A stretch of DNA of 19,703 nt, from the NCBI GenBank assembly GCA_964411425.1, contig CAYPKW010000045.1, positions 1 to 19,703 on the forward strand, read 5' to 3'. The notes below the pieces were generated by a model that had not been told where the DNA came from, did not search any database, and was given only the letters and a program-made list of their open reading frames with translations. Source of the DNA: CAYPKW01 sp964411425 (GTDB lineage Bacteria > Pseudomonadota > Alphaproteobacteria > Dongiales > Dongiaceae). Numbering within the stretch: the first letter of the stretch is position 1; each line of letters opens with the position of its first letter. Of this stretch, positions 7,319-13,743 are shown in pieces. Position numbers and translations under genes: made by a program.

Positions 7319-8788
7319 ATGGCGGCGGCGAAATCGACGGCCAGAGGGAAAGCCAGGACGAAACGCAAGCGGCGCGCCAAACCGGCCGCCAAGAAGAAGA
7401 CCGCCGCGAAGGTGCCGCCGAAGGCAGGCAGGCGCGGCGCGACGAAGCCAAGGCGCAAGGCCGCGGCCAAGGCCCACGCGAAGGCGCGGCCGAAAGCGGT
7501 GGTGAAACCCACGGCCAAGACCATCGTCCTCTTCCCCGAGGCGGCGTTCGGTCCGGCGCTCAACTGCGTCGGCATCGCCCAGGTGTTGCGCCGCCAGGGC
7601 CACAATCCTGTGTTCGTCTGCGATCGGGGCTTCAAGGGCGTGTTCGCCAAGTACGGGTTCGAGGAGCATTTGGTCGACATGTCCGGTGGCATGTCGGACG
7701 AGGAGGTGGCGAAGTTCTGGGCCAACTTCATCGCCGGCCACTTGCCGCATTTCCGCCTGTCGCCCATAGAGCAGCTGGCGACCTACGTCGTCCCCGTATG
7801 GGAAGCGATCGTGGACAGCGCCGTCATCGCCGAGGACGGTCTCGACGCGCATTTGAAACGGATCGAACCGGACGTGGTGTGCGTGGACAACGTGATCCTG
7901 TTCCCGGCCATCAAGCGCGCGGGCTGCCCCTGGATCCGCATCATCTCGTGCTCGGAAAACGAGATCCCGGACCCGGACATCCCGCCGCACCTGTCGGGCT
8001 GCGGCGAGAACGACCGCGCCTGCTTCGCGGCCTTCGAGCGGGAGTTCCTGCGCCTCGTCAAGCCCTGCCACGACCGATTCAACGAGTTCCTGGCCAAGGT
8101 CGGACACCGGCCCTATCCGCTGGGCCAATTCTTCGAAACCTCGCCGCACCTGAACCTGCTGCTCTATCCGAAGCCGTTGCAATTCAGGCGCCGCCACCCG
8201 CTCGACCCCAGGCGCTTCCAATATCTCGAGGGCTGCGTGCGCGACGAGGGCACGTACCGGGTGCCGCGCTTCGCCAGGAACGAAGGCAAGCCCCTCGTCT
8301 ACGTGAGCTACGGCAGCTTGGGCGCCGCCGACGTCGAACTGTACAAGCGCATGATAGCGCTGTTCGACGGGTTGCCGTGCCGCTTCCTGATGAACGTCGG
8401 CGACTACAAGGGCCGGTATGCGGCGCCGCCCGAGAACGTGATCCTCGAATCCTGGTTCCCGCAGCCGGCCGTGCTGCCGCACGTCGACCTGTTCATCCAT
8501 CACGGCGGCAACAACAGCTTCAACGAGGCGCTGTACTTCGGCAAGCCGGCCCTCATCATGCCGTTCTGCTGGGACGGCCTCGACAACGCCCAGCGCATCG
8601 ACGACACGATCTACGGCGAGAAGCTCCCGCGCTACGCCTGGACGGACGACGAGCTATCCGGCGCGATCCAGCGGCTCATCGACGACAAACCGATGCGGAG
8701 GCGGCTCGCCGCGCTCGCCAAGCGCATGCAGCAAGCGAACGGCGTTGAGAAGGCCGCGCGCCTCATCGTCGAGGCGGCGTCCCGATGA
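7319..8788 (+). CDS. GT1-type glycosyltransferase with histone H1-like basic N-terminal tail
   Basis: A 489-residue protein in two parts. Residues 2-67 are low-complexity Ala/Lys/Arg/Pro: by my count 17 Lys and 10 Arg in 66 residues with no Asp or Glu, resembling bacterial H1-like tails. From residue 68 (TIVLFPEAAFGPALNCVGIA) a two-Rossmann GT-B glycosyltransferase of the UDP-glucuronosyl/macrolide (GT1) group follows. The sugar-nucleotide site is clear in the C-terminal half: VYVSYGSLGAAD, then ESWFPQPAVLPHVDLFIHHG and GNNSFNEALYFGKPALIMPF with a following D and N. Acceptor unknown. I chose the ATG at 7319 for its G-rich ribosome site; a TTG at 7274 would add 15 residues. Its stop overlaps the cupin start. 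The tail may bind nucleic acid or acidic phospholipid, but could also be a dispensable repeat expansion. Confidence 0.85.
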   Translation: MAAAKSTARGKARTKRKRRAKPAAKKKTAAKVPPKAGRRGATKPRRKAAAKAHAKARPKAVVKPTAKTIVLFPEAAFGPALNCVGIAQVLRRQGHNPVFVCDRGFKGVFAKYGFEEHLVDMSGGMSDEEVAKFWANFIAGHLPHFRLSPIEQLATYVVPVWEAIVDSAVIAEDGLDAHLKRIEPDVVCVDNVILFPAIKRAGCPWIRIISCSENEIPDPDIPPHLSGCGENDRACFAAFEREFLRLVKPCHDRFNEFLAKVGHRPYPLGQFFETSPHLNLLLYPKPLQFRRRHPLDPRRFQYLEGCVRDEGTYRVPRFARNEGKPLVYVSYGSLGAADVELYKRMIALFDGLPCRFLMNVGDYKGRYAAPPENVILESWFPQPAVLPHVDLFIHHGGNNSFNEALYFGKPALIMPFCWDGLDNAQRIDDTIYGEKLPRYAWTDDELSGAIQRLIDDKPMRRRLAALAKRMQQANGVEKAARLIVEAASR

Positions 8789-9132
8789 CGAGCGCGCCCA
8801 CGCTGCGCCATCCGCGGACAGTCGCCGGCCTCAAGGACTGGGGGCCGATCCGCACCATGATCGAGGGCCGCTCGCTCGCGTCCGGCGCCCTGCTGCACAA
8901 GGGCCTGGACGGCGGCAACGAGTGCGGGGTGTGGCAATGTACGCCCGGCTACTGGGAATGCCACGTCACCCGCGACGAGTTCTGCCATTTCCTCGCCGGG
9001 CGCTGCACCTACACGCACGAATCGGGCGAAGTCATCGACATCCGTCCCGACACCATCGCCTTCTTCCCCGAAGGCTGGAAAGGTACCTGCTGGGTGCACG
9101 AGACGGTGCGGAAAGTCTACATGATCCGATGA
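8785..9132 (+). CDS. Small cupin (DUF861/EutQ-like cupin_3 family)
   Basis: A 115-residue single-domain cupin. The core is typical of the cupin_3 (DUF861) family: CHVTRDEFCHFLAGRCTYTH, then a glycine turn, IRPDTIAFFPEGWKGTCWVH and ETVRKVYMI at the C-terminus. Relatives include the EutQ-type and ureidoglycine-aminohydrolase-type cupins, but most small members have no assigned reaction, so I give none. It starts inside the glycosyltransferase stop (ATGA) and its own stop overlaps the carboxypeptidase start in the same way, so the three are very probably translated together. That suggests a job linked to the glycosyltransferase product or to the envelope, such as binding or isomerising a small sugar-like molecule; this is inference only. 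Confidence 0.85.
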   Translation: MTSAPTLRHPRTVAGLKDWGPIRTMIEGRSLASGALLHKGLDGGNECGVWQCTPGYWECHVTRDEFCHFLAGRCTYTHESGEVIDIRPDTIAFFPEGWKGTCWVHETVRKVYMIR

Positions 9133-10304
9133 GAGGGTCCGCGTTCGCCCTTGCGGCGGCGCTCGCGGCGCTGCCCCTCCCGGCCGCCGCGGGCACGGCC
9201 AGTATCTTGGTCGACGGCGCCGGCGTGGTGATCGAGGCCACCGACGCCGACCGGCCCTGGTATCCGGCCTCGCTCGCCAAGCTGATGACGCTCTATCTCG
9301 TCTTCGAGGCGGTCGTGGCGGACGCCGTCAGGCTCACCGACGAGCTTTCCGTATCGAGCCACGCGGCGGCGCAGCCGGCGAGCGATCTCGGGCTCGACCC
9401 CGGAGACTCCATCGCCGTCGAGGACGCGATCCGGGCCGCGGCGATCCGCTCGGCCAACGACGCGGCGGTGGCGCTGGCCGAGCGCGTCGCGGGGAACGAA
9501 AGCAGGTTCGCCGACCTCATGAACCGCAAGGCGCGGGCCCTCGGCATGACGCACACCACGTTCCGCAATGCCTCCGGCCTGCCGCATCCCGAGCAGACCA
9601 CGACCGCCCGCGACCTGGCGATCCTGGCGCTGGCCCTCATCCGCGACTTCCCGGGGCTTTACCATTACTTCGCCGAGCGCAGCTTCAAGTTCGGCCGGCG
9701 GACCCTCGCCACCACCAACGGACTGCTCGACGCCTACGACGGGGCCGACGGGATGAAGACCGGGTTCACCTGCGATTCCGGGTTCAACCTGGTGGCCTCG
9801 GCGGCGCGCGACGGGCGCCGGCTCGTAGCGGTCCTGCTCGGCGCGCTGTCGAGCGCGGAGCGCACCGCTGCCGTGGCGAAGCTGTTGAACGCCGGGTTCG
9901 CGCGGCCGGCGCCGGCGGGGCCCCTCCTCGCCGACGTCGCGGCGGCGGCGCCCGGTCCAGCGCCGCGACGGATTTCGGCCGCCGAGTGCGCCCAAGTCGC
10001 CGGCGCCCAGGCGCCGGCCGGCCGGCTGCCCGGCTGGGGCCTGGTGTTCGGCGCCTTCCCGGAACGCGCCCAGGCGCAGGCCGCGATCGAGCGGGCGCGC
10101 GACGAGCTACGCCCGGTCCTGCGCGCCGGCCGACCGGCCGCCGTGTTGCGCCCGCGCGAAGGCACGCGGCTCTACAGCGCGTTGCTGGTGGGCCTGCGCC
10201 GGGAGGACGCCGTCAAGGCCTGCAAGCACCTGTGGAGCCTCGACGAGTACTGCCTGGCCTTGAGCCCCGAGGTGCTCAACAACCCGCAGTCGATGTGGCG
10301 GTAA
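9129..10304 (+). CDS. D-alanyl-D-alanine carboxypeptidase with C-terminal SPOR domain
   Basis: A 391-residue low-molecular-weight penicillin-binding protein (peptidase family S11) that trims the terminal D-Ala from peptidoglycan stem peptides in the periplasm. The signal peptide is MRGSAFALAAALAALPLPAA. All three active-site motifs are present: SLAK (S48, K51), SAN (108-110) and KTG (210-212). After the catalytic domain (about 22-265) comes a Pro/Ala-rich linker and, instead of the PBP5 C-terminal beta domain, a SPOR-like domain (about 305-385: WGLVFGAFPERAQAQAAIER ... TRLYSALLVGLRREDAVKAC) that in other proteins binds denuded glycan strands at the septum. This S11-SPOR layout is known from alphaproteobacteria. 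The ATG at 9129 overlaps the cupin stop; the frame extends upstream only as a shadow. It lacks an obvious C-terminal membrane-anchoring helix, so SPOR binding probably holds it to the wall. Confidence 0.92.
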   Translation: MRGSAFALAAALAALPLPAAAGTASILVDGAGVVIEATDADRPWYPASLAKLMTLYLVFEAVVADAVRLTDELSVSSHAAAQPASDLGLDPGDSIAVEDAIRAAAIRSANDAAVALAERVAGNESRFADLMNRKARALGMTHTTFRNASGLPHPEQTTTARDLAILALALIRDFPGLYHYFAERSFKFGRRTLATTNGLLDAYDGADGMKTGFTCDSGFNLVASAARDGRRLVAVLLGALSSAERTAAVAKLLNAGFARPAPAGPLLADVAAAAPGPAPRRISAAECAQVAGAQAPAGRLPGWGLVFGAFPERAQAQAAIERARDELRPVLRAGRPAAVLRPREGTRLYSALLVGLRREDAVKACKHLWSLDEYCLALSPEVLNNPQSMWR

Positions 10305-10315
10305 CCGAGGCCACG

Positions 10316-10384
10316 CTAGAACCCGTCCGCCTCCAGCTCCATGAGCGGCGCCGCGCCGGGCAGGATGGCGCTGAAGTGGGCCGT
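10316..10384 (-). pseudogene. C-terminal remnant of a second acyl-CoA dehydrogenase
   Basis: Read on the minus strand this encodes AHFSAILPGAAPLMELEADGF and then TAG, matching the end of the intact acyl-CoA dehydrogenase at 11962-13743 (AHFSAIMAGAAPLMELEEAAF, TAG) at 16 of 21 residues with the stop codon aligned. Similarity ends abruptly at about 10384. The divergence next to the stop codon says that this is a paralogue's tail, not a fresh copy of the neighbour. Nothing of the rest of that gene is nearby, so a deletion or insertion removed it. Confidence 0.8.
10330..10383 (-). repeat. 54-bp direct repeat, left copy
   Basis: Identical at 52 of 54 positions to 11976-12029 and in the same orientation. 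It corresponds to codons just before the stop of an acyl-CoA dehydrogenase gene. The pair brackets the three-lipoprotein cluster. Confidence 0.9.
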
Positions 10385-10435
10385 TGGCGCCGACGAGCGG
10401 CCTTGCGCTGGCCGGGCATTGCGAATGACTTTGCA

Positions 10436-10463
10436 TTGCCAACGTCTAGCTCCACTCCTTAAT
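10436..10463 (+). promoter_or_regulatory. Candidate promoter of the lipoprotein cluster
   Basis: TTGCCA (10436-10441, 5 of 6 for a -35 box), a 16-base spacer and CTTAAT (10458-10463, 4 of 6 for a -10 box) lie in a locally AT-richer stretch about 40 bases before the first lipoprotein. A 7-base direct repeat GCATTGC (10416-10422 and 10433-10439, 17 bases apart) overlaps the upstream side and could be an operator. Prediction from consensus only. Confidence 0.4.
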
Positions 10464-10500
10464 CGCCTAAACAAGCCAGTTGCGCAGTGGGGAGACGCAC

Positions 10501-10962
10501 ATGGGTAACCGTATGGGCCGAGGCATGGCGTTGGCGTTCTGCATCGCGCTGACCGGATGCATGAGCGCAGCCGATCATCGCGCGGCAGTGCAGGACGACA
10601 GCGGCCAGCGCGTCACGGTCGGAACCGTGCAGCGGGAGATCAGGGTGGGCATGTCGGGAGCCGAAGTCGCGCAGGTTCTCGGTTCTCCCAACATCGTCAC
10701 GACCGACGAGCAGCGCCGCGAGGTCTGGATCTACGACAAGATCTCCACCGAAAGAGCCTATTCCACCAGCCAGGGCGGAATATCGACGCTCATCCTCGGA
10801 GGCGCATTGGTGGGAAGCGGCTTGGTCGGAGGCGCGGTCGCGCCAGGTTACGGACAGTCGTCGGGCGCCAGCTCGACGACCCAGAAGACCTTAACGGTCA
10901 TCATCAAGTTCGATGAGAACCGCAAGGTGCGCGACTTCGCCTATCACACCTCGCAATTCTGA
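10501..10962 (+). CDS. SmpA/OmlA (BamE)-like lipoprotein
   Basis: A 153-residue predicted outer-membrane lipoprotein. The ATG at 10501 has GGGGAG about 6 bases upstream; a TTG seven codons earlier is less likely. The signal peptide ends in the lipobox LTGC (Cys20). The segment VGTVQREIRVGMSGAEVAQV, continuing LGSPNIVTTDEQRREVWIYD, is the pattern of SmpA/OmlA/BamE-type small domains, which have a two-helix, three-strand fold and often scaffold outer-membrane complexes. It is longer than BamE and holds a Gly/Ser-rich hydrophobic insert (LILGGALVGSGLVGGAVAPG, about residues 98-117) that looks like a glycine zipper and may insert in a membrane. A beta strand KTLTVIIKFDENRKVRDFAY closes the protein. 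It heads a run of three lipoprotein genes and is probably not the housekeeping BamE; its function is not known to me. Confidence 0.78.
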   Translation: MGNRMGRGMALAFCIALTGCMSAADHRAAVQDDSGQRVTVGTVQREIRVGMSGAEVAQVLGSPNIVTTDEQRREVWIYDKISTERAYSTSQGGISTLILGGALVGSGLVGGAVAPGYGQSSGASSTTQKTLTVIIKFDENRKVRDFAYHTSQF

Positions 10963-10977
10963 GTTCGGGCGGTTGCC

Positions 10978-11511
10978 GTGCTCGACAGACGCTCTCTGAT
11001 CGTCTTGTGGCTCGGCGCGGTCATCCTGACGGCCTGCGACTCGGGAATTCCGAAGGAGGCGCTGGAGCTGAGCCCGGAAAGCCTGGCGCGGCGCCAACTC
11101 CAGACCCGGTTGTTCGACACCAAGGACGAAAAGCGGCTACTTGGGGCCTCGGCCGCGGTCCTGCAGGACCTAGGGTTCAACCTCGACGAGAGCGAAACGG
11201 ACCTCGGCGTCGTGGTGGCGTCCAAGGAACGGGACGCAACCGAGGCCGGTCAGGTCGTCCGCCACATCGTCCTCGCCATTCTCGGCGTCTATACGGAAGT
11301 TGACAAGGTCCAGAAGATACGAGTGTCGCTCGTGACTCGCTCGCACGGCGAGAGCGGGGATCGCACCGCAGTGCGCGCGACGTTCCAGCGCATGGTGTGG
11401 AACGAAAGGGGTCAGGTTTCCAAGACCGAGCCGCTCGACGAACCCAAGTTGTATCAGGAATTTTTCGACAAGCTGTCGAAGTCGGTGTTCCTGCAAGCAC
11501 ACGGCATCTGA
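10978..11511 (+). CDS. Lipoprotein of unknown function, paralogue of the next gene
   Basis: A 177-residue predicted lipoprotein: the signal MLDRRSLIVLWLGAVILTAC ends in lipobox LTAC (Cys20). It starts with GTG, with a poor ribosome site (CGGGCGG about 6 bases upstream), 15 bases after the preceding stop, so it may rely on coupling. I do not recognise a named domain. The mature part shares an ordered pattern with the next protein: QTRLFDTKDEKRLL, AAVLQDLGFNLDESETDLGV, an alternating beta-strand stretch, then YQEFFDKLSKSVFLQAHGI. A region absent from the shorter paralogue (about residues 85-108, including VRHIVLAILGVYTEVDKVQK) is amphipathic to hydrophobic. The repeated 'LQDLGF..D....DLG' core suggests a compact alpha/beta domain in the periplasm. 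Likely an envelope factor acting with its two neighbours; no enzyme motif is visible. Confidence 0.82.
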   Translation: MLDRRSLIVLWLGAVILTACDSGIPKEALELSPESLARRQLQTRLFDTKDEKRLLGASAAVLQDLGFNLDESETDLGVVVASKERDATEAGQVVRHIVLAILGVYTEVDKVQKIRVSLVTRSHGESGDRTAVRATFQRMVWNERGQVSKTEPLDEPKLYQEFFDKLSKSVFLQAHGI

Positions 11512-11523
11512 GGAAACGCGCGA

Positions 11524-11940
11524 ATGCCACGGTTGCTGTCGGCTGCCTTCGCGATCCTGACGCTGGTCGGTTGCCAAATGGATTCGAAGGAGCAAATTCT
11601 GGCGAGCGAGAGCAGCCAGGTCCAACTGCGCTCGATTCAGTCGCGTGCCTTCGACACGCGCGAGCGCGAGAAGACATTGAGGACCGTGATCGCCACGATG
11701 CAGGATCTGGGCTTCGTCATCGACAAGGCGGACAGCGATCTCGGTACCGTGAGCGGCACCAAGCTCGATGGGTACCAGCTCCGCATGACGGTGACTGTGC
11801 AGCCGCGCGGAGAAACGCAACTGGTCGTCAGGGCGAATGCCCAGTACAACATCGAGGCAGTCGAAGACCCGCTACCCTACCAGCAGTTCTTCACGGCCCT
11901 CGAGAAGGCGATGTTTCTCACCGCCCACCAGGTCGACTGA
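11524..11940 (+). CDS. Lipoprotein of unknown function, shorter paralogue
   Basis: A 138-residue predicted lipoprotein: the signal MPRLLSAAFAILTLVGC ends in lipobox LVGC (Cys17). The ribosome site GAGG overlaps the preceding stop codon (11511-11514), 12 bases from gene to gene, indicating one operon. The mature sequence aligns along its length with the preceding protein: SRAFDTREREKTLR against TRLFDTKDEKRLL, MQDLGFVIDKADSDLGTVSG against LQDLGFNLDESETDLGVVVA, and YQQFFTALEKAMFLTAHQVD against YQEFFDKLSKSVFLQAHGI. It lacks the roughly 25-residue middle insert. So the pair arose by tandem duplication and then diverged. No known catalytic motif is present. It ends 21 bases from the convergent acyl-CoA dehydrogenase stop, with no obvious terminator between them. 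Confidence 0.82.
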   Translation: MPRLLSAAFAILTLVGCQMDSKEQILASESSQVQLRSIQSRAFDTREREKTLRTVIATMQDLGFVIDKADSDLGTVSGTKLDGYQLRMTVTVQPRGETQLVVRANAQYNIEAVEDPLPYQQFFTALEKAMFLTAHQVD

Positions 11941-11961
11941 TCCGGGCTGAGGATTCGTCCG

Positions 11962-13743
11962 CTAAAAAGCCGCCTCCTCCAGCTCCATGAGCGGCGCCGC
12001 GCCGGCCATGATGGCGCTGAAGTGGGCCGCGTGCTGCGGCAGCAACCGGGTCATGTAGAAGCGCGCGACCGCCAGCTTCGCCCGGTAGAATTCCCCCTCC
12101 TCGCCGCCGGCCTTGCCCAGCGCCAGCTTCGCCATGCGCGCCCACATGTAGGCGAACGCGACCAGCGCGAACAGGCGCAGATAGTCGCTGGCGGCCGCCC
12201 CCGCCTCGACCGGGTCCCTGAGCCCGGCCTGCGCCACCCAGGCTGTCGCCTGCTGCAGCTTGGCGAAGGACTTGGCGAGCGGCAGCGTGAACTCGGCCAT
12301 GCCGGGGTCGGCGCCGGTCTCCTCGATGAACGCCGAGACCGGATGGAAGAAGCTCCTGAGCAGCCGGCCCGTGCCGGCCCCCAGCTTGCGCCCGACCAGA
12401 TCGAGCGCCTGGACGCCGTTGGCGCCCTCGTAGATCTGGGCGATGCGGGCGTCGCGCGCGAGCTGCTCCATGCCGTTGTCGCGCACGTAGCCATGCCCGC
12501 CCCACACCTGCATGCCGAGGCAGGTCGCCTCGAAGCCGTAATCGGTGAAGAACGATTTGACGATGGGGGTCATGAGCGCGACGAAATCGTCCGCCTCCCG
12601 GCGCCGCGCCTCGTCCGGGTGCCTTTGCGCCACGTCGATGTTCATGCCGAGCCAGTAGGCGAGCGCGCGGGCCGCCTCGTTGTAGGCGCGCATGGTGAGC
12701 AGCATGCGGCGCACGTCGGGATGGACGATCAGGGGATCGGCCGGCTGGTCGGGGAACTTGGCGCCGCCCAAGGCGCGCCCCTGCAGGCGCTGGCGCGCGT
12801 AGTCGCGCGCGCCCTGGTAGGCCGCCTCGGCCAACCCCAGGCCCTGGATGGCGACCGCGAGGCGTGCCGTGTTCATCATGGTGAACATGGCCGACATCCC
12901 CTTGTTGGGGCGGCCGACGAGCCAGCCGGCGGCGCCGTCGAACACCATCTCGCAGGTGGCCGAGGCCTTGATGCCCATCTTGTGCTCGAGCCGCGCGCAT
13001 TTGACCGCGTTGCGCGCGCCGAGCGCGCCGTCCTCCTTCACCAGGAACTTCGGCACCAGGAAGAGGCTGATGCCGCGCGTGCCGGCCGGCGCGTCGGGCA
13101 GCCGCGCCAGCACCAGATGCAGGATGTTGTCGGCAAGATCGTGCTCGCCCGCCGATATGAAGATCTTGGTGCCGGTGATGCGGAAGCGCTCGCCGTCGGG
13201 CTCCGCCTTGGTGCGGATCAACCCGAGGTCGGTGCCGCACTGCGGCTCGGTGAGGCACATGGTGCCGCTCCACGTGCCGTCGGCGAGCTTCGGCAGATAG
13301 CGCGCCTTCAGCTCCGGCGTGCCGTGCATGTGGATCGCGTTGTAGGCGCCCTGGGAGAGGCCCGGATAGGTGCCGAAGGAGAGGTTGGCCGAGCAGATCA
13401 TTTCCTCGACCACGAAGTTGACCGTCTTCGGCAGCCCCTGGCCGCCATAATCGGGATCGCAGGCGAGCGCCGACCAGCCGCCCTCGATGAAGGTCTTGTA
13501 TGCCTCCTTGAACCCCTTGGGCGTGCGCACCACGCCGTTCTCGAACCGGCAGCCCTCCTCGTCACCGGAGAGGTTCAGGGGGGCGAGCTCGTTCTCGGTC
13601 AGCCGCGCCGCCTCCTCCAGGATCGCGTCGATGGTCTCGGGCGCGGCGTCGGCGTAGCCCGGCAGCTCGGCCAGCCGGCCCACTTCGAGGAGCTCGTGCA
13701 GCACGAAGCGAATGTCGCGCAAGGGCGCCTTGTAGGCGGGCAT
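11962..13743 (-). CDS. Acyl-CoA dehydrogenase, long (about 600-residue) type
   Basis: A 593-residue FAD enzyme for the first step of beta-oxidation, making the trans-2-enoyl-CoA. It belongs to the long subfamily with an extra N-terminal segment (MPAYKAPLRDIRFVLHELLE) and an extra C-terminal helical domain; the same subfamily includes DmdC, the methylmercaptopropionyl-CoA dehydrogenase of DMSP breakdown, so that alternative cannot be excluded by sequence. Visible marks are the FAD/substrate motif MCLTEPQCGTDLGLIRTKA, the FRITGTKIFISAGEHDLADN strand, the HGYVRDNGMEQLARDARIAQ helix and IYEGANGVQALDL, where E439 is the likely catalytic base. The ATG overlaps the stop of the upstream hydratase/dehydrogenase gene (ATGA). 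It is the last gene of the fatty-acid operon, and a piece of a related gene lies 1.6 kb away at 10316. Confidence 0.92.
   Translation of the reverse strand: MPAYKAPLRDIRFVLHELLEVGRLAELPGYADAAPETIDAILEEAARLTENELAPLNLSGDEEGCRFENGVVRTPKGFKEAYKTFIEGGWSALACDPDYGGQGLPKTVNFVVEEMICSANLSFGTYPGLSQGAYNAIHMHGTPELKARYLPKLADGTWSGTMCLTEPQCGTDLGLIRTKAEPDGERFRITGTKIFISAGEHDLADNILHLVLARLPDAPAGTRGISLFLVPKFLVKEDGALGARNAVKCARLEHKMGIKASATCEMVFDGAAGWLVGRPNKGMSAMFTMMNTARLAVAIQGLGLAEAAYQGARDYARQRLQGRALGGAKFPDQPADPLIVHPDVRRMLLTMRAYNEAARALAYWLGMNIDVAQRHPDEARRREADDFVALMTPIVKSFFTDYGFEATCLGMQVWGGHGYVRDNGMEQLARDARIAQIYEGANGVQALDLVGRKLGAGTGRLLRSFFHPVSAFIEETGADPGMAEFTLPLAKSFAKLQQATAWVAQAGLRDPVEAGAAASDYLRLFALVAFAYMWARMAKLALGKAGGEEGEFYRAKLAVARFYMTRLLPQHAAHFSAIMAGAAPLMELEEAAF
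11976..12029 (-). repeat. 54-bp direct repeat, right copy (inside the acyl-CoA dehydrogenase gene)
   Basis: The right-hand partner of 10330-10383, with 52 of 54 bases identical. It forms codons near the 3' end of the intact acyl-CoA dehydrogenase. The spacing between copies is about 1.65 kb. Confidence 0.9.

Noticed and set aside
10305..10500. A terminator after the carboxypeptidase gene
   Set aside because: No GC stem with T-run found. The space is instead filled by the acyl-CoA dehydrogenase remnant and a promoter candidate.
10330..12029. Direct repeats as a transposition target duplication
   Set aside because: 54 bases is too long for common elements, no inverted ends or transposase lie inside, and the copies align as gene 3' ends through to the stop codon with paralogue-like divergence.
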